This document shows, in pieces, positions 15,825 through 23,097 of a DNA stretch of 23,097 nt (its first letter is position 1; each line of letters begins with the position of its first letter). The notes under the pieces were generated by a model. That model did not search any database, was not told the origin of the DNA, and was given only the letters and a program-made list of their open reading frames with translations. The stretch is from positions 1 to 23,097 of the forward strand of contig PJAB01000613.1 in assembly GCA_002887195.1 (NCBI GenBank). The letters are read 5' to 3'. A program made the translations under genes and the position numbers. The DNA is from Chrysochromulina parva (taxonomy: Eukaryota; Haptophyta; Prymnesiales; Chrysochromulinaceae).

Positions 15825-16206
15825 TTGGGCACAGTCGTCGGCGCAGGCTGCTCGGCTCGTCGTGCAACGGAGAGGGTCTGGAAAAAAATAAACTGGATGC
15901 GGTTTTAAAACTCGTGTCTTTCACGGACCTGAAATGCATGCTGAAGAACTTGCTGCAACGGTAACAACGTAACATGTTTGGCTTCGTTGAGGGTCCGCCG
16001 ATCAGATGTCTTTTCATCGGTGTTCCTTGAACCTTGAAGGCGTTTTCCCCACAGGGGAGTCGGCAGAATGGAGTTTTCCCACAGGGCAGACTCCATTCGT
16101 CGGTGTCTGTGCATCCACTCGGCGGAGCCTCCCATTCACAATGAGAAAAGTGGGGCGGCTGAGAGGGGGGGTGTGGGGCGGCACTCACAGCGGCCCGCTC
16201 AAAAAT
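15825..16206. promoter_or_regulatory. Divergent upstream region, ARM gene / Sfi1-like gene
   Basis: About 380 bp. It includes A/T-rich blocks GAAAAAAATAAAC (15881-15893) and GTTTTAAAAC (15902-15911), possible core-promoter elements. A TTTTCCC(C)ACAGGG block occurs twice at about 16041-16056 and 16074-16088; each looks like a pyrimidine tract plus AG acceptor. An 11-bp inverted pair (ATGTCTTTTCA) lies at 15814-15824 and 16006-16016. Confidence 0.45.
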
Positions 16207-19200
16207 ATGGAGAAAGACGGCGCAGGAAGCCCCTCCACCGCCACCGCCAGTTCGACTGCCGCCCCCTACACGTCCGCCACAGCCGCCGCCGCCGCCACTG
16301 CCGCCACCGCCGCCGCCACTGCCGCCTCCCTTGCTGCCCACGCGCACCGAGTAAGGCGGAAGCAGCAACGGGCTTTGATCGCCTTGGCGGCGAACGTCGT
16401 GCACTCACTGGCTAGCTCCCGCCGACGAGCGGTGGCCCGCGACCACCTGAAGCGGCGTACGATCATGCGCTGGAAAGAGCGCTCGGACTTAGGTCGACTC
16501 GACGCGCTGCTGCTCCAGCTGCATAGCATGCATCCGCTCACGAGCTCGATGCTGCGCTGGCGTAAGAATCACGCGCTCGCTCAGCCGCCGGTGCCGCCCG
16601 CGTTCGAGCACGCCGTCTTTCGTTTCAGGAGCGTGGTTCGCGCGTCGCGCATGGCCTTCGGTCGATGGCGCGCCGTGCTCAACGTGCCCGCCGCTCGGCT
16701 GGAGTTGCTTGCGCCTGCGAGCGTGCGTCGGGGTCGGCGCACGCACGACGCAGTAGCGTGCTGGACGAGCTGGGCACGTTGGTCGGCGCAGCAGCGACGC
16801 ATCGCACTCATGCAACAGCGCCGACGCCTCTCGCTCACGCTCGCCCGTTGGCGATGGCAGCCCGGCACGACGCCGATCGCGCGCCGGGCCGAGCGCTCAC
16901 AGGCCGCGTGTGAATGGCTCGCCACGTCACCAGCACGCGTCGAGATGTTTGCGGGCGAGCGCACCCAACGACGGCGCGCGTGGCGGCGCTGGCGTGGGCA
17001 TCTGGTGAGGCGCGGCGTCTCGCGCTCGCTGCGCGGCCTGACGTTTCGCGAGCGTCGGCTGCGCGACGGCCGGGGCATGCTACGGCGCTGGCATCGCGCG
17101 TGGCAGGCCGCCTCGCGCCTCGACGCCGTCGCGGGCACGTTTGCCCGCGGCCGGCGGCACGCGCGCTGTCTCGAGCATGCGCTGCTCACCTGGCGGCGGC
17201 ACGCTGAGCCATGCGCACTGCTCATGCGAATGCATGCGGCTGCAGTGCGCATGCTTCGGGTGCGCAAGCTCACGGGCAGTTGGGCGGTGTGGACGCGCAC
17301 GCACCAAAGTCAGACGCATGCGGCGGCGCGGACTGCCCATGCGCGCAGGCACCACTTTGAGGCGAGGGCGCGCGCCGCGCTGCTCGCCCTTCGCCACATG
17401 GCAAGCTCGGCGTACGCGTGCACGCTCATGGCCACGCAAACTGCCTCCGAGGGTCGCCGCCGCCACCTCGGCCGCGTCTTGAGGAGGTTGAAGGACCACG
17501 CGACCGAGACGGCTCGCGCCGAGCGCCGTCGTCGTAGCCGTTGGGATGGGCGCACTGAGGCGGCTATTGGGCGGCGCGCCCTGCGGCTGCGCTACCGTTG
17601 GTACATATGGCACGGGACCTTCCGGCGCTGGCAGGAGGGGCGTCGCATCGAGGCGGCGCGGATTGTACAGCTGTGGCTCGAAGCAGCCGTATACTTTGCG
17701 TCCTGGACGGCAGATGCGCGCCGTTGGGGCTGTGAGCGTGCCGTGCGCCGACGCGTGCATGCGGCGTGCTTGCGTCGTGGCTGGGACATTTGGGTCGGTT
17801 GGGGTGCGCGCGCCAAGTGCGACGGACTGTTGCCTGCGACAAGTGGACCCATGAGCCAAGTTTGGCAGGTGCTCGGCAAATGGTGGCGTCGTCGAGCGAT
17901 GGTGCTCGTGCTGCGCACGTGGCAGGTGCTCTCCGCACGCGCGGATGAAGACGAGCATCTGGAGGCCAAGATGCTGGTGCACCAGTGCCGATGGGCCTTC
18001 GAGGTGCTCGTGAGGCGTTCCTCGTTGGCCTTAGTCGCCGGGGCCGCTGAGCGCCTCGGCGTACTCGATGGTTGGCGCGCTCGTCGGCGTGCGCGCACTC
18101 TCGCGTGGGCACTGCTCGAGCGCTGGCGTGCATGCCTCCTCCCTCCCGCCTACCTCGTGGCAAGCCTTGAGCGCTGCGTGCGGTTGAGTCATGGGCTGCG
18201 CCGCTGGCGTGCGCGATCTCGCTGGCGTGCGCGCACTCTCGCGCTTCGGAAGGCCGCGTACGCGGAGCTCTCGCGTGCCAAGGCGCTTCGCAAATGGTGG
18301 CGCGGCGCAGCAAGCGTGCGTCTCTCGCGTCATGCGCACTGGCAGCGGCGCGCACTCAAGACGCTCCGCCGGGGGATGCAGAAGTGGCGCGCCCACCTGC
18401 GGCAGCTTGCTGAGGAGACTCTCTTCGCCTGGTTTGGTGACTTTTGTCTGAACCGATGCCAGCGCAGCCAGCGCAGCCGCAGCTATGGTGTATGGGCGAT
18501 GGCAGCACGTCGAGGTCGGCGGGAGCGCCAAGAGGCAGCCTGGGCCGAGAGCGCGAGCGCCTTTGCCGTCAGCATGAGCGAGCGACGGGTACGCGCGCAA
18601 GCATTCGGCGTCTGGGTGAGCAGGGCGCGTACTCAAGCCGGGGCTCAAGGACTCTCTGCGGCGCACACGGCGTCCGCGAGCGTTGTTGAGCGGCAGCGCG
18701 TGCGTGCGGCGCTGCAACGGTGCCTGCGCTGCTGGCACGCCCTCGGAAGCGAGGACCGTCTGGTGATGCGGCTGCTGGGTGTGCTCGGACGCGCCGTCCC
18801 AAGCGCTCCGAAGCACGCCCTGCTCCAGTGGCGTGCAGTCGTGGGCGCCACCGCGGAGGCGCGGGGGCTCGCCTCTCGAGCGAGTCGGCACGCCATCCTC
18901 CTGGTCTTTGGGCGCACGTTGTTCCGGTGGTTTGCGGGCGTGGGGCACGAGAGGGAGGCGAAGAGGCGGATCCTCAGGGCCAGGCGCCACGTCATGCTCC
19001 GGGCCTGTGGGAAAGCCTTTCATGTCTGGAAGGAGGTGGCTGTCAGCACGCTCCTGGAGAGTCGGGCCACACGCGCCGTGTTGCTGTGGGGCATGCAGCG
19101 CCTCGGGCTCGGTTTCCGATCGTGGGCGGCGGCAATGCATGAGGCGGTCGAGCAGCGCTCGATGATGCGCCGCGTCCTGCGCCGCCTCGCCGACACGCAG

Positions 19201-22200
19201 CTCTGTGCTGGCTGGACTACTTGGCAAGCACTCTCGCAGCTGCGTCGGCAGCAGCAGCGCGCGGTCGCCGCGGTGGGTTTGCGGCTGGCACTGCGTCTAG
19301 GGGGCGTCGCCTTCTTCTTGTGGAGACACGCGGCCTCCGAGCGAGCGCGCCATCTCGCCCTGCTGCGCCTGTGCGTCAGCGAGGCGGGCTTGGGCGCCGT
19401 CGCGTTCGTTTGGCGGGCGTGGCGTGCGGCGCTCGCCCGACACAGCGCGCTCCAGCACGTGACACGCCGCGCGACGCGCCACCACTCGCGCGCGGTCTGG
19501 CGCGCGATCACAGCGGCGGCGCGAAGACGCTCGCGGCTCGTTCGTGCCGTCGAGATCGGTTCGCACTTTAGTTCCGAGATGCAGATCAAGAGCAGCTTTG
19601 CCAGCCTCCGTGCTCATGCACGCGAGGGCCGTCGGCGCTCTTATGAACAGCTCGTGCGCCCCTGTCCGCGTCTCCTGTCGCTCAGTGCGGCACTCGGGCG
19701 CCTGTTTGTGCACGCGGCGGCGCAGCGTGCGCGGCACAAGGCGCTCCTGGTCTTGAAGGGGCAGCGCCTCGCTCGTGGCTTCCGCTCGTGGGCGGCGGCG
19801 GCACTGGAGGCGTCCGAGCAGCGCGCCACCATGCACCAGGTCCTTCGGCGCCTTGCGGACCTCCATCGCACCGGTGGCTTCCTAGCGTGGTGTGAGCTGC
19901 TACGGTGGCGGCGGTTGATCCAAGCGGCCGAGACGGCGCTCGGACGCTCGAGACGACGCGAGCAGCTGCTCGAGGGGATGTGCGCATGGAAGCTGCGGGG
20001 TGCCGCCCACCGGCGAGCCTCCGCAGGTGGCATGTATGGTCGCGCATGGCTCTACGAGCGCCGGCATGTGTACGCGTTTGGGCACTGGGTGGCGATCAGC
20101 CGCGTGCTTGGTCTACTGGGTCGCCGCTATCGTGCCCTCGTCGTCCGAGCATGCCTTGCCGAGCTGCGCATCGCCCTTGCCGAGTGGCTCAGCAACGCGA
20201 GGCTGCTCAGCGTGGCCCATCTGCGCATTGGCGTGGAGCACCTGCGCATCTGCGAGAGTCAGCTGCGGCTGCGCGAGAGCCACCTACGCCTGGCCCTCAC
20301 CGAATGGCGCTTCAAGAGCTTCCTATGGCGCGCCGTCTTCCCCTTTTACAACGAAGGGCTGCGGCGCCGACGGGCCGTCCTTTGGTGCAGCTGGATCGCC
20401 TATGCACGTGCGCGTGCTGATGAGCGCGGCATGCTCGCAGCGGTCTCCTACTTTCTCACTCAGCTGCGTTGCGGTCGGACCTTGCTCACGTGGCGGGCTC
20501 TCGCGCTCCATGCGGGCGCGACGCAGCGGATTCTAGCCAGCGCGCTCTCCTTCGCATACCTGAGGTGCGGTCGGACCTTGACCACGTGGCGCACTCACGC
20601 GCTCGTGGCGGCGGCGGCGAAGCGCACCCATCTCAAATCGCTCGCGCGTTGGTACATCGAGTGCCTCGGGCTGAGCTTCCGCTCGTGGGCGGCGGAGATG
20701 CGCGAGGCGGCCGAGCAGCGCACGGCCATGCGCCGCTTTCTCGGTCGCCTCTTCGTCATCCGTCGCTTGGCTGGCTGGAATGCATGGCACGAGCTGCTGC
20801 GCCAGCGGCAGCGGGCGAGAGAGCGCACGGAGTGTGTGACACGTCATCAGCTGTCTGGCTCGCTGCGGCTCTGGCGTGTGAGTAACTGGAGGTCCACCCA
20901 CGATGCCGCTGTGCGCCGCGAGCTGCGAATCGCTGCTGAAGCGCTGCTGAGCCATCGCCTCGCGCTGAACGCGTCCGTCGCCGTCGTGTTTGCATGGCGG
21001 GCGTGGCGTGCGGCGCTCGCCCGACACAGCGCGCTCCAGCACGTGACACGCCGCGCGACGCGCCACCACTCGCGCGCGGTCTGGCGCGCGATCACAGCGG
21101 CGGCGCGCAGACGCACGCGGCTCGTGCGCGCCGTCGAGATCGGCTTTCGCCAGCGCTCCGATCAGGCGCTGCGCCGTGCGCTCGACACGTGGCGTGCGGC
21201 CTCGCGCGGCGCGCGCGCCTTAGCCACGAGCACGCGGAGGATGCAAGCGATGCTCAGCCGGCGCGCCATCCATCGCGGATTCGCTTCGTGGAGGCTCGAG
21301 AGGCGCAACCGGCTGGCTGCCGAAGTGCTCGTGACCACGGCGGTGCGCGCCGCGTTTGGACGCGCGGCCGGATGGGCCGTTGGGTTGTGGGCGAGTCAAA
21401 CACGGCGCGCGGCAGTCGCGCAGCTTGCAAACGCAAAGTACCCCCCACCTGAGCGCGCGAGGCTTCTCGTCGTCCTTGGGCGCTGTGTCGGGCGCTGGAG
21501 GTCGCATACGGGCGTCGCAGTACGTGAGGATGAGCTGTGCCGGCGCGCGCGCACCCAGCTGTGCGCGAGGCTGCTCCGCCTCGTGCACAAGCGGCTCATC
21601 GCGCTGCAAGCGACGGTGCAATGGCGCCGGCAGTCGGGTGCCGCACACCACCCCGCCGCGCTCAACGCGCTTCGCACACGCAAGCGATGGAGCGTCGCGC
21701 TGCGCCGGGCGCTTGAGCTCGGCGAGCGCGACGGCATGACGTATGCGGCGCCGGAGCCCCTGTGCTTAATCGACGGCCTGTTTGGCGCCTTCGACGCCCT
21801 CGCGCGCGCGCGGCTCTGCAGGCTGACGCTCGAAGCCACGTTTCGCGCCAGGGCGTTCCGCAGGTGGAGGCAGGAGTCGGAGGTGCGCGCCTGGCAAATC
21901 TCGTTTGTACGGGTCGCTTTGGAGGCCAATCTCGAGTATGGAGCTCGCACGGCGCAGGCCGCACTCCGGCCCAACGGCTCGGAGGCCAATCTCGAGTACG
22001 GAGCTCGCACGGCGCCTGCGGCGCTGCAGGTGTTGCAGACGCCGATGACGGCAGGCGCGAGTTTGGCGCAGCGGAGGCAGATGTCCGAGCGAGGGCTGAT
22101 GACCGACGATGATGAGCTGCGGCCCTCTTCGCCTCACGTGCCCGACGAGCGCCATCCGGAGCGCTCCTCGATGGAGATGGCGGAGAGATCCACGAGGCTT

Positions 22201-22638
22201 GCACCGAGGATGGCGCCCAACACGGCGCTCGAACGGCCGCTGAACCAGGCGTCCCCCGCCTGCAGCCAAGCGCCCAGCGTCGCGTCTACGAGTACTCATC
22301 AAGCGCCCAGCGTCGCGTCTACTCTGTTGCGTGGATCATTCATCAGGCTCGACGCGGGCGGCGAGCTGCCGCAGATGAGTGAGCCCTCGGCAGAGGCAGA
22401 GGAGCCTGTTCAGAAGCAGATGCGTGAGCCCTCGGCAGAGGAGCCTGTCAAGGAGCTCATGGACGCGACTAGGGACTCTTCTACATGTATGGAGGACAGC
22501 TCCACAGGCTCGCCGACGGCGCAGTTTGGGCCCGCGCCGACCACGAAGCCCATCGCGCCGTGGCTGAGCAGCAGCACGAGCTCGTTGCTCTTCTCGCCGC
22601 CCCCCGCCGCGCCCAGGTACTCTCGGCGCATACCCTGA
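16207..22638 (+). CDS. Giant Trp/Arg-repeat protein, Sfi1-like (putative centrin-binding)
   Basis: 2143 aa in one uninterrupted frame. After a poly-Ala/Thr stretch (residues about 24-43), residues about 75-1890 are a long array of irregular helical repeats. Each has a (L/F)xxW(R/K) core spaced some 25-40 residues, such as LRRWRARSR, LRKWWRGA, MQKWRAHLR, FRSWAAAM and VWRAWRAAL. This is the hallmark of Sfi1-type proteins, whose long alpha-helix binds one centrin per repeat at centrosomes, basal bodies and related fibres. A disordered acidic/Ser-rich tail follows (about 1950-2143). The frame is also open from an ATG at 16006, but that one has weak context, whereas 16207 has A at -3 and G at +4 and the intervening stretch carries a non-coding-looking direct repeat. 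Base composition is extremely Arg/Ala/Trp biased. The family call rests on motif pattern only. Confidence 0.83.
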   Translation: MEKDGAGSPSTATASSTAAPYTSATAAAAATAATAAATAASLAAHAHRVRRKQQRALIALAANVVHSLASSRRRAVARDHLKRRTIMRWKERSDLGRLDALLLQLHSMHPLTSSMLRWRKNHALAQPPVPPAFEHAVFRFRSVVRASRMAFGRWRAVLNVPAARLELLAPASVRRGRRTHDAVACWTSWARWSAQQRRIALMQQRRRLSLTLARWRWQPGTTPIARRAERSQAACEWLATSPARVEMFAGERTQRRRAWRRWRGHLVRRGVSRSLRGLTFRERRLRDGRGMLRRWHRAWQAASRLDAVAGTFARGRRHARCLEHALLTWRRHAEPCALLMRMHAAAVRMLRVRKLTGSWAVWTRTHQSQTHAAARTAHARRHHFEARARAALLALRHMASSAYACTLMATQTASEGRRRHLGRVLRRLKDHATETARAERRRRSRWDGRTEAAIGRRALRLRYRWYIWHGTFRRWQEGRRIEAARIVQLWLEAAVYFASWTADARRWGCERAVRRRVHAACLRRGWDIWVGWGARAKCDGLLPATSGPMSQVWQVLGKWWRRRAMVLVLRTWQVLSARADEDEHLEAKMLVHQCRWAFEVLVRRSSLALVAGAAERLGVLDGWRARRRARTLAWALLERWRACLLPPAYLVASLERCVRLSHGLRRWRARSRWRARTLALRKAAYAELSRAKALRKWWRGAASVRLSRHAHWQRRALKTLRRGMQKWRAHLRQLAEETLFAWFGDFCLNRCQRSQRSRSYGVWAMAARRGRRERQEAAWAESASAFAVSMSERRVRAQAFGVWVSRARTQAGAQGLSAAHTASASVVERQRVRAALQRCLRCWHALGSEDRLVMRLLGVLGRAVPSAPKHALLQWRAVVGATAEARGLASRASRHAILLVFGRTLFRWFAGVGHEREAKRRILRARRHVMLRACGKAFHVWKEVAVSTLLESRATRAVLLWGMQRLGLGFRSWAAAMHEAVEQRSMMRRVLRRLADTQLCAGWTTWQALSQLRRQQQRAVAAVGLRLALRLGGVAFFLWRHAASERARHLALLRLCVSEAGLGAVAFVWRAWRAALARHSALQHVTRRATRHHSRAVWRAITAAARRRSRLVRAVEIGSHFSSEMQIKSSFASLRAHAREGRRRSYEQLVRPCPRLLSLSAALGRLFVHAAAQRARHKALLVLKGQRLARGFRSWAAAALEASEQRATMHQVLRRLADLHRTGGFLAWCELLRWRRLIQAAETALGRSRRREQLLEGMCAWKLRGAAHRRASAGGMYGRAWLYERRHVYAFGHWVAISRVLGLLGRRYRALVVRACLAELRIALAEWLSNARLLSVAHLRIGVEHLRICESQLRLRESHLRLALTEWRFKSFLWRAVFPFYNEGLRRRRAVLWCSWIAYARARADERGMLAAVSYFLTQLRCGRTLLTWRALALHAGATQRILASALSFAYLRCGRTLTTWRTHALVAAAAKRTHLKSLARWYIECLGLSFRSWAAEMREAAEQRTAMRRFLGRLFVIRRLAGWNAWHELLRQRQRARERTECVTRHQLSGSLRLWRVSNWRSTHDAAVRRELRIAAEALLSHRLALNASVAVVFAWRAWRAALARHSALQHVTRRATRHHSRAVWRAITAAARRRTRLVRAVEIGFRQRSDQALRRALDTWRAASRGARALATSTRRMQAMLSRRAIHRGFASWRLERRNRLAAEVLVTTAVRAAFGRAAGWAVGLWASQTRRAAVAQLANAKYPPPERARLLVVLGRCVGRWRSHTGVAVREDELCRRARTQLCARLLRLVHKRLIALQATVQWRRQSGAAHHPAALNALRTRKRWSVALRRALELGERDGMTYAAPEPLCLIDGLFGAFDALARARLCRLTLEATFRARAFRRWRQESEVRAWQISFVRVALEANLEYGARTAQAALRPNGSEANLEYGARTAPAALQVLQTPMTAGASLAQRRQMSERGLMTDDDELRPSSPHVPDERHPERSSMEMAERSTRLAPRMAPNTALERPLNQASPACSQAPSVASTSTHQAPSVASTLLRGSFIRLDAGGELPQMSEPSAEAEEPVQKQMREPSAEEPVKELMDATRDSSTCMEDSSTGSPTAQFGPAPTTKPIAPWLSSSTSSLLFSPPPAAPRYSRRIP
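19097..21143 (+). repeat. Higher-order internal duplication in the Sfi1-like gene
   Basis: A module beginning RLGLGFRSWAAAM occurs at about 19097, 19761 (RLARGFRSWAAAA) and 20663 (CLGLSFRSWAAEM), each followed by EQR and RxLxRL. The first and third copies are followed by an almost identical block, 19411-19559 and 20995-21143 (149 bp, four mismatches, offset 1584 bp = 528 codons). Within it, 19411-19523 is identical to 20995-21107 over 113 bp. Confidence 0.93.
21921..22025 (+). repeat. 60-bp tandem duplication encoding EANLEYGARTA
   Basis: Copies start at 21921 and 21981 with one mismatch over the first 36 bp. The duplication adds 20 residues in the C-terminal part of the Sfi1-like protein and marks the transition from the helical array to the disordered tail. 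Confidence 0.9.
22267..22322 (+). repeat. 33-bp spaced repeat encoding QAPSVAST
   Basis: CAAGCGCCCAGCGTCGCGTC plus TAC occurs at 22267-22289 and again at 22300-22322, in frame. A second pair, GAGCCCTCGGCAGAG, encodes EPSAE twice near 22381 and 22426. Confidence 0.9.
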
Positions 22639-22987
22639 GGAAGTGAAGCCCGGGTGGATACTGTAGTACAAGTTTACCCACCTCCGGAGATAATAATCCT
22701 AGACGTAGCGTCGTAGCGGCTAGCGCGTACGCCCGCCTCGGGGACCGGGCCGCGCGACGGCCCGACGCGAGCGCGAGGGCGAGCCGACTACTGTGTGCGC
22801 CATGACGGGGTGAGATGTCGCCCATGCCCGGAGCTTGTCATGAAAGAGTAATTATGTCTTTCTCTTACGGTGCTACAGGGTACTATCAAGTTCTGTATGA
22901 GTTTCCTCGTGCGCCTTTCAAATCAATCCCGTCGGTCTGTCTCTCTTTTTAAGAGGACATGCCATAGAGTCGGAGGATGCTTTCTGC
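22639..22987. other. Convergent 3' region, Sfi1-like gene / beta-tubulin
   Basis: 349 bp containing both 3' UTRs. The part next to tubulin (22840-22960) is AT-richer and T-rich on the plus strand. A GC-rich stretch with CGCG clusters lies at 22735-22790. No gene is supported. Confidence 0.6.

Positions 22988-23097
<110 letters not shown>

Noticed and set aside
17080..19227. Long minus-strand ORFs (300 and 398 codons) within the Sfi1-like gene
   Set aside because: Antisense shadows of Arg/Ala-rich coding DNA; they show no domain, and the plus frame has the periodic W-repeat pattern.

Overview
The window looks like nuclear DNA from a unicellular eukaryotic alga, most plausibly a haptophyte or a similar GC-rich chromalveolate. 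The evidence is the C-terminus of a beta-tubulin gene at the right edge, a Sfi1-like giant protein, an ER very-long-chain-fatty-acid reductase with a spliceosomal intron, a peroxiredoxin whose active-site Cys codon is TGA (selenocysteine, with a candidate SECIS element), and an algal-type Ser-Pro-Pro-Pro cell-surface protein. The lineage assignment is inference; no organelle, bacterial or viral signature was seen.

Layout, left to right: a secreted Ser/Pro-rich glycoprotein-type gene (minus, runs off the left edge, start at 624); divergent from it, 3-ketoacyl-CoA reductase (plus, 910-1995, one 99-nt intron); a gap with a 33-bp minisatellite and a large hairpin; a 902-aa protein with a lectin-like middle and a HET-like C-terminal domain (plus, 2738-5446); an ER-targeted SDR (minus, 5752-6567); a PAN/Apple-like type I membrane protein (minus, 6702-7367); a METTL-type lysine methyltransferase (minus, 7682-8695); divergent from it, the selenoprotein peroxiredoxin (plus, 8802-9392) with a candidate SECIS about 165 nt after its stop; a roughly 1-kb gap; a HAD phosphatase with a C-terminal membrane tail (minus, 10457-11275); a coiled-coil protein (minus, 11608-13506); a broken or unresolved membrane-protein gene (plus, about 13763-14540); an armadillo-repeat protein (minus, 14862-15824); a giant Trp/Arg-repeat Sfi1-like protein (plus, about 16207-22638); and beta-tubulin (minus, from 22988 off the right edge).

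The genes are compact, mostly single-exon, and often in divergent pairs with 100-380 bp between starts, which suggests shared promoters. There is no obvious single pathway. Three right-hand genes (ARM-repeat, Sfi1-like, tubulin) share a cytoskeletal/centriolar flavour, and several left-hand genes act in the secretory system (secreted Pro-rich protein, ER reductase, ER SDR, PAN-like membrane protein).

The most notable items are the selenocysteine peroxiredoxin with its SECIS, the intron in the ketoacyl-CoA reductase bounded by 17-bp direct repeats and built of a 10-bp tandem repeat (introner-like), the Pro-rich gene hidden opposite a glycine-rich reading frame, the SDR lacking the catalytic Tyr, and a recent 113-bp perfect internal duplication in the Sfi1-like gene.
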